A stretch of DNA of 64,000 bases from VXNE01 sp965203615 (GTDB lineage: Bacteria > Pseudomonadota > Gammaproteobacteria > Pseudomonadales > Azotimanducaceae): contig OZ241900.1 in assembly GCA_965203615.1 (NCBI GenBank), forward strand, positions 186,001-250,000. The letters run 5' to 3'. Below the pieces are notes generated by a model that saw only the letters and a list, made by a program, of their open reading frames with translations, was not told where the DNA came from and ran no database searches. Shown in pieces: positions 34,624 to 42,994 of the stretch (positions are counted from its first letter, which is position 1; every line of letters begins with the position of its first letter). The translations under genes and the position numbers were made by a program.

Positions 34624-34692
34624 TTCCCGATTGTACCCAAAACCCGCCGCTTATCAGCAGGTTACAGGCTATTTACTTTCCCGATTGTTCCC
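34624..34692 (+). repeat. Two 15-bp direct repeats, possible integrase arm sites
   Basis: TTCCCGATTGTACCC at 34624-34638 and TTCCCGATTGTTCCC at 34678-34692 differ at one base and are 54 bp apart, between attL and the integrase gene. Lambda-type integrases bind such arm sites beside the core. The assignment is inference from position. Confidence 0.5.
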
Positions 34693-34736
34693 GTAGAATG
34701 TCGGCTATTCCCGCCGCAAGTGGCGGGTGAATTGGC

Positions 34737-34767
34737 GGGTTCGACTCCTACCGTGGGGTTCGACTCA
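34737..34767 (+). repeat. Partial second copy of the att/T-arm sequence
   Basis: GGGTTCGACTCCTACC (34737-34752) repeats 16 bases of the tRNA-Sec T arm, and GGGGTTCGACTC (34756-34767) repeats part of it again, 47 bp before the integrase start. They may be relics of an earlier insertion or deletion at the same site. Confidence 0.7.
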
Positions 34768-34813
34768 AGAGGTAGCGACCGATCCGCCGGATTCGGAAAA
34801 AGGGAGTAGCGAC

Positions 34814-36034
34814 ATGAGACTGACAGCAGCAGAAGTCAGAACGAAAACCAGGCGCGGGACGCACGGCGACGGCCGAGGGCTGTATCTGCGCGTCCATCAC
34901 AACGGGAGCAAGTCGTGGATGCTTCGCGCAACCGTCGACGGGCGGCGGCGGGAAATCGGCATAGGCGGCTATCCGGACGTGTCGCTGGCGCAAGCCCGCA
35001 AGATCGCCGCCGAGCACCGCGCCGCGATAGCCGAGGGCCGCGATCCCGTTGCCGAACGGCGGCGCCCGAAGACGCCGACGTTCCGCGACGCGGCCCACGA
35101 GGTCCACGCCTTCAACCTTCCTCGCTGGCGCAGCGCGAAACACGCCGCCGACTGGATGGCGACACTGGAGCGGCACGCGATGCCTGCGCTTGGCGACATG
35201 CGGCTGGACAAGATAGACGAGAGGGACGTGCTGGCCGTCCTCAAACCGATATGGACGGCGCGGCCCGAAACGGCGCGGCGCGTCCGCCAGCGCATCCGCG
35301 CCGTGATGAAGTGGGCGAAGGCCCACAGGTTCATCAAGGACAATCCCGCCGGCGAAGTCATAGACGGGGCGTTGCCCGCCATGCCGAAGGTCAAGGCCCA
35401 CCTTCGGGCGTTGCCGTACACGGAGGTCGCCGCCGCGCTGGAAACCGTGGAGGCGTCCCGCGCTTCCATGTCCGCGAAGGCTTGCCTTCGCTTCGCCGTG
35501 ATGACGGCGGCGCGATCCCAACAGGCGAGGCTCGCGACGTGGGCGGAGATCGACCTGGACGGGCGCGAATGGCGGGTGCCCGCCGACCGCATGAAGTCGA
35601 ACCGCGAGCATCGCGTGCCGCTTTCGGACGCGGCCCTGGACGTGCTCGAAACCATGATGCCTCTACGCGATTCGTCGGATCTGGTGTTTCCGTCTCCCGC
35701 GCGCCCGCGCAATCCGCTGTCGGACATGACTCTGACCAAGGTTCTGCGGGACACCGGACTGGCGGAGCGCACGACCGTCCACGGATTCCGTTCGACGTTC
35801 AGGGATTGGGCGAGCGAAACGACCAACGCGCCCCATGCCGTGATGGAGCTTTCGCTGGCGCACACAGTCGGCGCCGCCGTCGAGCAAGCCTATGCGCGTT
35901 CGGACCTGCTGGCGAAGCGCCGCGCCCTCATGGACGATTGGGCGGCGCATTGCTGCACACCCGTTGAACCTGTCGAACCTGTCACCGATCCCGGCAACGT
36001 GGTCGCGCTGGACTTCGGGCGGAGGGCAAGCTAG
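34814..36034 (+). CDS. int: Tyrosine-type integrase, P4/DUF4102 family
   Basis: 406-aa site-specific recombinase that inserts and excises the island at selC. N-terminal arm-binding domain typical of P4-like integrases (LTAAEVRTKTRRGTHGDGRG; GIGGYPDVSLAQARKIAAE), a SAM-like core-binding domain (about 85-185), and the catalytic domain with Arg234 (TAARSQQARLATW), Lys261, His323/Arg326 (HGFRSTFRDW), His350 and nucleophile Tyr360 (VEQAYARSDLL). All catalytic residues are present, so it should be active. GGGAG lies 7 bp upstream of the ATG. Confidence 0.95.
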   Translation: MRLTAAEVRTKTRRGTHGDGRGLYLRVHHNGSKSWMLRATVDGRRREIGIGGYPDVSLAQARKIAAEHRAAIAEGRDPVAERRRPKTPTFRDAAHEVHAFNLPRWRSAKHAADWMATLERHAMPALGDMRLDKIDERDVLAVLKPIWTARPETARRVRQRIRAVMKWAKAHRFIKDNPAGEVIDGALPAMPKVKAHLRALPYTEVAAALETVEASRASMSAKACLRFAVMTAARSQQARLATWAEIDLDGREWRVPADRMKSNREHRVPLSDAALDVLETMMPLRDSSDLVFPSPARPRNPLSDMTLTKVLRDTGLAERTTVHGFRSTFRDWASETTNAPHAVMELSLAHTVGAAVEQAYARSDLLAKRRALMDDWAAHCCTPVEPVEPVTDPGNVVALDFGRRAS

Positions 36035-36481
36035 ATGCCTTTCGCAACCCCCGAGCAGGAACGGCTATACCAGGGCGCTGTTTCCACTATGGAGACATTC
36101 AAACGCATAGGCGAGGAACGCGGGTACGGTTCGGCCCGAGAGTGGGCGACGCAACAGGGCTGGACGTTGACGCCGCCCGGACGAGGGCGCCCCGAGATAA
36201 GGGGCGCGCTGCATGTCCACATTTGCGCCGCCATAGCCTACGCGGGAATGCAATTTCCCGACTTGCCCGTCTACCGCAACAGGGGACACACGAATAGATC
36301 CCTGCTGGACGCGGTAACGCGGGTCTGGCGCGGGCACACCTACCATTCCGCGAAAAAGATATGGGAACACAAACGGAGTCGGGCTTATCGGGCCGACCTG
36401 AATAGGGTGAGGGACCACCTGAGGGCGGGCAAAGTAGCTGTGATGCCTGACTTTCGCCAACTGTCGCGCACGGGCAAATGA
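36035..36481 (+). CDS. Hypothetical protein of the island
   Basis: 148-residue basic soluble protein with no family recognised. It starts directly at the integrase stop (TAG-ATG) and ends by overlapping the next gene (ATGA), so it is translated as part of the int-alpA unit. There are no membrane segments or cysteine motifs. The middle (GALHVHICAAIAYAGMQFP) is hydrophobic. Position between int and alpA suggests a regulatory or excision role; this is inference only. Confidence 0.65.
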   Translation: MPFATPEQERLYQGAVSTMETFKRIGEERGYGSAREWATQQGWTLTPPGRGRPEIRGALHVHICAAIAYAGMQFPDLPVYRNRGHTNRSLLDAVTRVWRGHTYHSAKKIWEHKRSRAYRADLNRVRDHLRAGKVAVMPDFRQLSRTGK

Positions 36482-36657
36482 CGGAACCGAGATTGATCCG
36501 CTTGCCGGAAGTCATGCGGCGCACCGGCCTATCTCGAACAACGATCTATCGGCTGATGAAGGCGGGAACGTTCCCCAAGCCTGTGCCTTTGGGCGCCCGC
36601 CTGAATCTGTGGAGCGCCGCCGAAATCGAAGCGTGGATTGACGACCTGCTGAATTAA
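36478..36657 (+). CDS. AlpA-family transcriptional regulator 1
   Basis: 59-residue MerR-like helix-turn-helix protein: RLPEVMRRTGLSRTTIYRLM is the DNA-recognition helix pair, followed by the wing region FPKPVPLGARLNLWSAAEIEAW. AlpA/Cox proteins switch on satellite excision or act as master activators in PICIs and P4-type elements. The ATG overlaps the upstream stop (ATGA). Too short for routine gene callers at high cut-offs. Confidence 0.9.
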   Translation: MTEPRLIRLPEVMRRTGLSRTTIYRLMKAGTFPKPVPLGARLNLWSAAEIEAWIDDLLN

Positions 36658-36724
36658 GTAGGAACCACCAAGCGGGAACGTGCGGGCATAGTGCCCTCCG
36701 GCACAACGAAAACCGGAGACACCC

Positions 36725-36928
36725 ATGCCGACCGACCGACTGCTGACCCGCCCCGAGGTAGAGGATCGCGTTCGCCTGACGCGATCCTCCATCTACCGGA
36801 ACATGCGAAAAGGGCTGTTCCCGCTTCCGATCCGCATAGGGCCGAAGGCTGTGCGCTGGCGCGAATCCGAGATAGAGCAATGGCTTGCAAGTCAGCCTCG
36901 AGCCGCCGGGGATGGCACCGGCACCTGA
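36725..36928 (+). CDS. AlpA-family transcriptional regulator 2
   Basis: 67-residue second AlpA-like protein: LLTRPEVEDRVRLTRSSIYR, then KGLFPLPIRIGPKAVRWRESEIEQW. It shares fold and spacing with its neighbour but differs in the recognition helix, so it may read a different site. GGAGACACCC lies upstream of its start; the end overlaps the next gene by about 17 bp. Confidence 0.88.
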   Translation: MPTDRLLTRPEVEDRVRLTRSSIYRNMRKGLFPLPIRIGPKAVRWRESEIEQWLASQPRAAGDGTGT

Positions 36929-37772
36929 CCGGATGGACGAATGGACGCCCGGCGCCCTCGATCGATGGGCGTGGGTCATTGCCAATCTCCGGGGCAAGGC
37001 GAAGGTTCTCGCCGCGTTGACCTGGTTTGCTGGTCCGCCGAAATACATTGCCCTCCCTGGTAACGACCGGCTGCTTAAGATCGTCGGCGGTCATAGGCGA
37101 GACTTGCAACGACACTTGCGGCAACTCGAACAAGACGGCCTGATCGAACGCATAGCCCACGCGACTGGCGGGCAAGGCAAGGCGACCGTCTACCGCGTCA
37201 AATACCAAAGGGCGGGTATTTCCCCCGCCCTTTGGGAATGGGAAAGGGCGGGGGATTCTCCACCAAAGGGCGGGGGATTCTCCACCAAAGGGCGGGTATT
37301 GCCCCCGCCCCTTCCAGAAGAACCAGAAGAACCAGAATACCCCCCCCAACCCCCCGAATCCGAGACACCCAAAGCAGGCCCCGCGCGCGCAACGGAGGGG
37401 GGGGAGTTCCGCATCATCAAATTCACGTACAAGACCGACGAAGGCGACGAGCATGTCATCACGTCGATTCCGCCAAACTGCCCGGAGTGGCTACTCGACC
37501 CCAAACCGCCAAACGATTACCAAGACGACAACTCGGGATCGCGGGCGCGCAATCTCCGCAAACGCCTGGCCAATGCAATCGGTGAACGCGCATGGCGAGC
37601 CGTGCTGTCGTCAGTAGCGAACTACATCAAGAAGAATCCCAGTCATGATCCTTGGCACTCGCTGGCCTTCAGCATGTACGCCAAGGGACACGGCGACCAG
37701 TGGGAGAGAGTACGCGGGGCTGCTGCCCTGGCCGAATTAAGTAGGAACCCGACAAAGCACGCTTTGCAGTAG
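36912..37772 (+). CDS. Probable replication protein with winged-helix N-terminus
   Basis: About 286 aa. Residues 15-100 look like a winged helix of replication initiators (WAWVIANLRGKAKVLAALTW; LLKIVGGHRRDLQRHLRQLE, DGLIERI). The middle (about 105-155) is low-complexity Pro/Gly/Glu, encoded by repeated DNA (37207-37313). The C-terminal 90 residues are helical (ARNLRKRLANAIGERAWRAV). No helicase or primase motif is seen. The position before the packaging genes fits a replication role; the start may instead be the ATG at 36933. An alternative reading is a phage O-like or regulatory DNA-binding protein. Confidence 0.55.
   Translation: MAPAPDRMDEWTPGALDRWAWVIANLRGKAKVLAALTWFAGPPKYIALPGNDRLLKIVGGHRRDLQRHLRQLEQDGLIERIAHATGGQGKATVYRVKYQRAGISPALWEWERAGDSPPKGGGFSTKGRVLPPPLPEEPEEPEYPPQPPESETPKAGPARATEGGEFRIIKFTYKTDEGDEHVITSIPPNCPEWLLDPKPPNDYQDDNSGSRARNLRKRLANAIGERAWRAVLSSVANYIKKNPSHDPWHSLAFSMYAKGHGDQWERVRGAAALAELSRNPTKHALQ
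37207..37313. repeat. Iteron-like repeats inside the replication gene
   Basis: AAAGGGCGGG occurs at 37207, 37243, 37265 and 37287; the last three are spaced exactly 22 bp, and two of them carry identical 22-bp units with GGATTCTCCACC. Inverted CCCGCCC copies at 37225 and 37304 pair with the first and last to make GGGCGGG/CCCGCCC hairpins. Spacing of one DNA turn pair is typical of initiator-binding iterons. Confidence 0.7.
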
Positions 37773-37784
37773 AACGCTCGGGCC

Positions 37785-39362
37785 ATGAGCCAGGCATCCG
37801 TCACGAGAACCCTTAGGGACCCTGAACGCTCGAACAATGGCGTTCTCTTAGACCGTGCGCCGACCTGTTCTATGTTAGACCGCCCCGAATTGGGCCGGGC
37901 CGTGGTCGAGTCGATGCGGCGGCGGGTGACGGTTCTGCGGTTCCATGCGGACTGGATTGAAGCGGCCTACGCGCCAGCGATCGAGATAGCGGCCCTGTCG
38001 ATTCCCCGAGGAGGGGCGAAGACATGGCTCGCGGCGCAACTCACGGCGTCGAATTTGACGCCTGGAACGCCTACGTTCGAGGAGGGGATCGAGAGTCTTG
38101 TCGTCTCCGCTTCGATGGAGCAAAGCCGAATCCTGATGACATTCCTTCGGGAGGCCCTGGCCGACCGGCTGGACGAATACCGATGGAACGATTCGCCAAC
38201 GCGGTTAGGTGCCGTCCACAAGGCGACGAATGCCCGCGTTCGGGTGCTTTCGTCGAGCGGCAAGCGGGCGATGGGGTTGTCGCAATTCTCGACGATCATT
38301 GCCGAGGAACCGGCAGCATGGGAGCTCCGGGGCGGCGCCCTGATGTGGGATGCGCTGCGCACGTCGCTCGGAAAGCGGGATGGACAACGGCTGCTGTTGA
38401 TCGGTACGCGAGCTCCCGCCGTTCCCGGTACATGGTGGCCCGAACTGCTGGACGCCGGCAGCGGGCCCGGAATCCACGTCACCGACATTCACGCGCCCGC
38501 CGGCGAGCCGTGGGACGACTGGAAGACGATCCGCGCCTGCAACCCCATGCTGGACGTGAACGCCAGTCTTCGAAGGACGGTACTGCGGGAACGCGACGAA
38601 GCGCGCCGCAACCCGACCATGCGGCCCGCGTTCGAGGCGTACCGGCTGAACCGCGCTACGGCGGTCGGTCGGGAAGTCCTGCTGTCGGTCGAGGAATGGG
38701 ACCGCGTGGCGGAGCGCCCGGTACCGCCCCGGGACGGGGATCCCATCGCGGCGGTTGACCTGGGCGGGGAACGCTCATGGTCGGCCTGCTGGCTCCAATG
38801 GGAGAACGGGCGGGCGGAGTGCTTCGCGGTTTGCCCCGGCATCCCCGACCTGGCGCAGCGAGAGAAGCAGGACGCGCAACCCGCCGGGCTGTACCAGTCG
38901 CTCGCGGATGCCGGGGTTTTGATTCCAGACGAAGGGCGGCGCATGGCGCGGGTGTCCGTCCTGGTCGAGCACCTGGACGAGATGGGCGTCTATCCGTCCC
39001 GCATGATGTCCGACCGCTTCATCCTGGGCGACCTGAAGGACGCGGTCGACAACCGATGGCCGATCGAGCCGCGCCGCGTTCGATGGTCCGAAAGCACCGA
39101 AGATATAGCCGCCTTTCGCCGGATGGCGAAGGACGGCCCTCTCGCGGTGGCGCCCGAGTGCGCCCCGCTTGTCGAGTTCGCATTGTCCGAGGCTGAATGC
39201 CGCAGCGAAGACGGCGGGAGCATCCGCCTCTTGAAGCGCCGGAATCAACGCAGTCGGGACGATGTGGCGGTCGCGGGCACGCTCGCGGCCGGGGAAGTCT
39301 CGCGGCAACTCAGCCGCGCTCCCGCAACCGTTCACGTAGAACACTTCACACCTTGGGACTGA
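37785..39362 (+). CDS. terL: Phage terminase large subunit
   Basis: 525-aa DNA-packaging motor. ATPase domain: Walker A IPRGGAKT at residues 73-80, Walker B-like TIIAEEPAAW near 170 with the catalytic Glu, and coupling motif LLLIGTRAP. The nuclease domain carries its first acidic residue in AAVDLGGERSWSA near 325 and later acidic residues (MMSDRF, RSRDDVAVA). It is the phage HK97/Lambdalike portal-packaging class by gene context. No small terminase subunit could be recognised next to it. The start could also be the ATG at codon 30 (37872). Confidence 0.9.
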   Translation: MSQASVTRTLRDPERSNNGVLLDRAPTCSMLDRPELGRAVVESMRRRVTVLRFHADWIEAAYAPAIEIAALSIPRGGAKTWLAAQLTASNLTPGTPTFEEGIESLVVSASMEQSRILMTFLREALADRLDEYRWNDSPTRLGAVHKATNARVRVLSSSGKRAMGLSQFSTIIAEEPAAWELRGGALMWDALRTSLGKRDGQRLLLIGTRAPAVPGTWWPELLDAGSGPGIHVTDIHAPAGEPWDDWKTIRACNPMLDVNASLRRTVLRERDEARRNPTMRPAFEAYRLNRATAVGREVLLSVEEWDRVAERPVPPRDGDPIAAVDLGGERSWSACWLQWENGRAECFAVCPGIPDLAQREKQDAQPAGLYQSLADAGVLIPDEGRRMARVSVLVEHLDEMGVYPSRMMSDRFILGDLKDAVDNRWPIEPRRVRWSESTEDIAAFRRMAKDGPLAVAPECAPLVEFALSEAECRSEDGGSIRLLKRRNQRSRDDVAVAGTLAAGEVSRQLSRAPATVHVEHFTPWD

Positions 39363-39375
39363 CGGAGGTAATCGC

Positions 39376-40671
39376 ATGTCACCCAAACAGAAAATTGAGC
39401 TACGCCGCTCGCAGGTCCGGCAGAGACTCGGGGAGATCGCCGCGCTCGAGGGCGATGCGCTCACCGATGAGATACGGACCGAACGCGACGGCCTGATGGT
39501 CGAGCTGCGCGAGTCCGAGCCGCAACTGCAGGCGGCCATAGCTGCCGAGGAAGCGGACGAAAAGCGCGCTGACAACCCCGGCGGCGAAGCGCCCGACCCC
39601 GAGATGCGCGAGCGGCTGGAATTGCGCGGCAAGGCGAAGCTCGGAAACTACCTGGTCGCCGCGCTTCGCGGTCGGCTGCCGAGCGGGGCGGAGGCCGAGC
39701 TTGCGGCGGCAGCCGACGTCGACGGCATCCCGTTTGAGCTTTGGGACGTTCCCCAACCGGAGCGGCGCGAAGCGAAGGGCGAAACCGAGCAACGGGCAAT
39801 CACCGAGGCGCCTACCAGTGTCGGCCTGAACCTGGACCCGTTGCGCCCGATGGTTTTCGCGCCGAGCATCGCCGGTAGGCTCATGGTCGATATGCCGATG
39901 GTCGAGTCCGGCACGTTCGCGTCCGGCACGATCACGACCGCGGCCACGGCGGGAGCGAAGGGCAAGTCCGAGGAGGTTCCCGAGACTGAGGCGTCGTTCA
40001 CGACCGTGACGGCGACACCCAAGCGCATCGGCGCCGCTCTGCGGCTGACGCTGGAAGATATCGCCAGCGTGGGACAAGCCAATTTCGAGAGTCTGCTGCG
40101 GCAGCATATCTCGCTGGTGTTGTCCGATGAACTGGACGACCAAATGCTGAACGGCGACGGCATGGCGCCGAACCTGGCGGGCTTCTTCAGTCGGATCACC
40201 AACCCGAACGCTCCGGAGGCGGGCGTCGAGACGTGGGCGCGGTTCCTGGCGATTCAGGCGAGCGGAGTCGAGGGGCTTTGGGCCAGCGGACTCGAGCACG
40301 TTTCGATCCTCTGCGGACCCGAAACGTACAGGCTCGCCGCCGTCACATTCCAGGGCGACGACGCCGAGGAATCGGCCGCCGCGTACCTGAGGCGCACCGG
40401 CGCGGGCGATGCCGGTTTCTGGACAAACAAGCGGATGCCTGACAAAGCGGCGCACATTCAGCAAGGGCTGCTATGCCGGAAAGGCCGCTCGATGGAGCCG
40501 AGCCCGATGCGGACGGCGGTTTGCCCGCATTGGGGATACTTCTCGATCGACGACATCTACACCGGAGCGGGAAAGGGCGAGCGCCGTTTCGTCCTGAGCG
40601 CCCTTGTGGGCGACGTGATCCTGGTTCAACCGGACGCCTATGCGAAGGTGGCGTTCCGCGTCTCGACCTGA
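39376..40671 (+). CDS. HK97-fold major capsid protein
   Basis: 431 aa. A helical, charged N-terminal delta/scaffold domain (about 1-100, e.g. RRSQVRQRLGEIAALEGDAL) is followed by the HK97 shell domain: RPMVFAPSIAGRLMVDMPMV, TPKRIGAALRLTLEDIASV, ETYRLAAVTFQGDD, and the C-terminal DAYAKVAFRVST strand. The delta domain is normally removed by the prohead protease encoded next. GGAGG lies 6 bp before the ATG. Confidence 0.9.
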   Translation: MSPKQKIELRRSQVRQRLGEIAALEGDALTDEIRTERDGLMVELRESEPQLQAAIAAEEADEKRADNPGGEAPDPEMRERLELRGKAKLGNYLVAALRGRLPSGAEAELAAAADVDGIPFELWDVPQPERREAKGETEQRAITEAPTSVGLNLDPLRPMVFAPSIAGRLMVDMPMVESGTFASGTITTAATAGAKGKSEEVPETEASFTTVTATPKRIGAALRLTLEDIASVGQANFESLLRQHISLVLSDELDDQMLNGDGMAPNLAGFFSRITNPNAPEAGVETWARFLAIQASGVEGLWASGLEHVSILCGPETYRLAAVTFQGDDAEESAAAYLRRTGAGDAGFWTNKRMPDKAAHIQQGLLCRKGRSMEPSPMRTAVCPHWGYFSIDDIYTGAGKGERRFVLSALVGDVILVQPDAYAKVAFRVST

Positions 40672-40680
40672 GCGGTTCCG

Positions 40681-41190
40681 ATGGCCGTAGAGATACGCCA
40701 CCTTGCCATTGATGCGGCGGAGGTCCGCATCGAGGGGCGCAGACTGTCCGGCATCGCCATGCCGTATGGCGCGGTCGCGACGAATACGCCGGTCGGACCC
40801 GAGCGGTTCGCCCCCGGCGCGTTCGAGGGCCGCGCCGACGACGTGATCCTGTTCTACGAGCACAACGCGGGGCGTCCGCTTGCGCGCACCGGCGCGGGCC
40901 TGGTGCTGACGGACACTCCCGAGGCGTTGCGCATGGCGGCGGAGCTTCCCGAAACCCGCGATGCAGACGACGCATTGACGAACGTTCGCGCCAAGATATT
41001 TCGCGGCCTGAGCGTGGAATTCGTCGCCGTGCGTGAATCGCGCGACGGCGGAATCCGCGTGGTCGAGGCGGCGGAGCTTCGCGGCATCGCGGTAGTGACC
41101 CGGCCCGCCTACGGCGATGCCGAGGTCGCCGCGCGGGAATCCGCCGAACGCGCGGAACCGGACGACGGCCCGCCGTGGTGGGCGTACTGA
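40681..41190 (+). CDS. HK97-type prohead protease
   Basis: 169-aa serine protease that trims the capsid scaffold during maturation. The family opening (VRIEGRRLSGIAMPYGAVA), catalytic His in ILFYEHNAGRPLART and Ser in FRGLSVEFVAVRE are visible, with AELRGIAVVTRPAY as the last conserved strand. It sits after the capsid gene, the reverse of the usual portal-protease-capsid order. Its TGA overlaps the portal ATG (TGATG). Confidence 0.93.
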   Translation: MAVEIRHLAIDAAEVRIEGRRLSGIAMPYGAVATNTPVGPERFAPGAFEGRADDVILFYEHNAGRPLARTGAGLVLTDTPEALRMAAELPETRDADDALTNVRAKIFRGLSVEFVAVRESRDGGIRVVEAAELRGIAVVTRPAYGDAEVAARESAERAEPDDGPPWWAY

Positions 41191-42239
41191 TGCGCTGGCC
41201 GTTTCGTCGAGAGACGCGGGCCGCGAGCGGCGACTATGCCGCCGACATCGCGGAGGGCGCGATGGCGAAGGCTGCCGGAATGCGGGCCGAGGCCGACGCG
41301 CTGGCGGCGACGGCGACGGCGGTAAACCTGTGGGAACGATGCCTGATGATGGCGACCGTAACCCCGGACGGCCCCGCGCTGGCGCCCCTGGACGCGGCGA
41401 TGCGCGGCCTTGTCGGGCGGGCTCTTGGCACGCATGGCGAGTTCCTGGCGCTGATCGAGGTCGACGGGGCGACGGTGCGGCTGCTTCCCGCGTCCGGATG
41501 GGATGTCTACGGAGGCAGTCCCGAGCCTTCGACCTGGTATTACTGGCTGACGCTGCCCGGGCCGCAAGGATCGCGCACCGTGGTCCGTCCCGCGTCCGAG
41601 GTCGTGCACGTGCGAATAGGCGCGTCGGTGGCTCAGCCGTGGCGCGGGCGGTCGCCGCTGCGCACCGCGAGAACCACCGGCAACCTGGCGGGCCGCGTCG
41701 AAGCGGCCTTGTCCCGGGAATCCATGATGCCGATCGGCCGCATAGTCGCCCTGCAGCATCACCGCAGCCATGAGAACTGGAAAGACACGGTTAAGAACGT
41801 GCAGGCCGGAGGCGTCACCGTGATGTCTCAGGAGGGCGGAGGCCGCGAGCAGCTGCCGGGCAGCCGATGGGCGCCCGCGAAGTACGGCCCCGAGCCGGAC
41901 GCCAATCTCGCCGACGCGCTGCGGAGTCAACTCGGGCGCGAGATTCTGAGCGCCTACGGAGTGCCGCCGACGCTGTACGCCGAAGCGGGCGACGGAAGCG
42001 GCCAGCGCGAAGCGTGGCGCCGCCTTTGGCTCGGGACAATCGCGCCCCTGGCCGAAACCCTGGCGGCGGAGGCCCGCACGAAACTGGACGACCGCGCCGC
42101 CGTGGATCTCGAGGCGTTGCGAGCCGCCGACGAAGACGCGCGTTCGCGGGCCGTCTCGAGGAGGGTCCAGGCGGCCGCGATGGCGCTCGAGAAATTGGAG
42201 ATGGGGAAAGCCGAGGCGTTGCGCCTGGCCGGACTGTAG
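41190..42239 (+). CDS. Phage portal protein
   Basis: 349-aa HK97-type portal forming the ring through which DNA enters the capsid. Recognisable blocks: ATAVNLWERCLMMATV near the N-terminus, GEFLALIEVDG, WDVYGG, VVHVRIG, the clip/stem region (WKDTVKNVQAGGVTVMSQEG) and LGREILSAYGVPPTLY followed by QREAWRRLWLGTIAPL. The ATG 41190, overlapping the protease stop, is used; an earlier GTG would add five residues. Confidence 0.88.
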   Translation: MRWPFRRETRAASGDYAADIAEGAMAKAAGMRAEADALAATATAVNLWERCLMMATVTPDGPALAPLDAAMRGLVGRALGTHGEFLALIEVDGATVRLLPASGWDVYGGSPEPSTWYYWLTLPGPQGSRTVVRPASEVVHVRIGASVAQPWRGRSPLRTARTTGNLAGRVEAALSRESMMPIGRIVALQHHRSHENWKDTVKNVQAGGVTVMSQEGGGREQLPGSRWAPAKYGPEPDANLADALRSQLGREILSAYGVPPTLYAEAGDGSGQREAWRRLWLGTIAPLAETLAAEARTKLDDRAAVDLEALRAADEDARSRAVSRRVQAAAMALEKLEMGKAEALRLAGL

Positions 42240-42251
42240 GAGGCCGAAACA

Positions 42252-42512
42252 ATGGCGATTCAGAGGCACGCGATACAGGAAGACCCTACCGCCGTTCCGA
42301 ACTTGCAGGCGGGAGAACACTACTTCATTCAGAACCAGACAAACCGGACGATCCAGGTTGCCAACGTCACCGGGGCGGCGCCGATGGCCGACGCGCCCGC
42401 CGTCAAGGTCGCGCCGCTCGGCAAGGAATACATGGACCCTGTGGAGGGCGAAACGTGGTACGTGTGGGGCTACGGGCGCGGAGACTACATCGTCGCGGAG
42501 GTTTCGGCCTGA
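42252..42512 (+). CDS. Small structural-type protein of the island
   Basis: 86 aa with no recognised family. A beta-rich pattern (HYFIQNQTNRTIQVANV; GETWYVWGYGRGDYIVAEV) and the slot directly after portal suggest a head-decoration or head-completion protein; this is inference. GTAGGAGG precedes the ATG. Its last base overlaps the start of the next gene. Confidence 0.6.
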   Translation: MAIQRHAIQEDPTAVPNLQAGEHYFIQNQTNRTIQVANVTGAAPMADAPAVKVAPLGKEYMDPVEGETWYVWGYGRGDYIVAEVSA

Positions 42513-42835
42513 TGGCTCACATCGTCCTTGAACTGGACCCGGACCTGGCTGCGGCCGTCGATGCGCTCATAGCGGCGCATCCCAACCCCTACGAGACGAA
42601 GGCGGCGGATTTGGCGAAGGCCGCGATCATGGCTGCTGCCGACCTGGTGCGCGACGATGGCATGGTCATATCGAAAGCGGCCTATGTCGAGACGCTGGCG
42701 AACTACGCCTGTCGAATCCTGAGCCTGAAAACCGGCAGCCGGTGGGTATGGGAGACGCTTGGGGACTCGCCCGAGAGCGAAGTTCGATATATCGACACCA
42801 AGCAACCTTTCGGAGAAGAGGAGACGCTGCATTGA
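42512..42835 (+). CDS. Hypothetical protein of the head-gene cluster
   Basis: 107 aa, mostly helical (DLAAAVDALIAAHPN; KAADLAKAAIMAAADLVRDD), acidic C-terminus. No family recognised. It overlaps the upstream stop (TGATG-like junction), so is translated with the head genes. It could be a head-tail connector or completion protein. Confidence 0.55.
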   Translation: MAHIVLELDPDLAAAVDALIAAHPNPYETKAADLAKAAIMAAADLVRDDGMVISKAAYVETLANYACRILSLKTGSRWVWETLGDSPESEVRYIDTKQPFGEEETLH

Positions 42836-42883
42836 TGGAACACGGCCCTTGCGGGCGACTCGGGCGCGGGTGCCCTCCCCAAA

Positions 42884-42994
42884 ATGTCCCGCGAAATTGA
42901 GCATGTTCCCGAATCTCGCCCGCTTGGGCCGTTCACCGAAAACGCGGCGCGGAGGTTCCCCTGGCTCGGAAATGAATATCACCGGACAGGGTGA
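42884..42994 (+). CDS. Possible 36-residue peptide before the HNH gene
   Basis: Begins MSREIEHVPESRPLGPFTEN and ends AARRFPWLGNEYHRTG. The composition is protein-like rather than shadow-like, and the frame overlaps the first 23 bases of the HNH gene. It may be a real small gene or the remains of a frame once joined to the HNH protein. No ribosome-binding site is obvious. Confidence 0.3.
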   Translation: MSREIEHVPESRPLGPFTENAARRFPWLGNEYHRTG

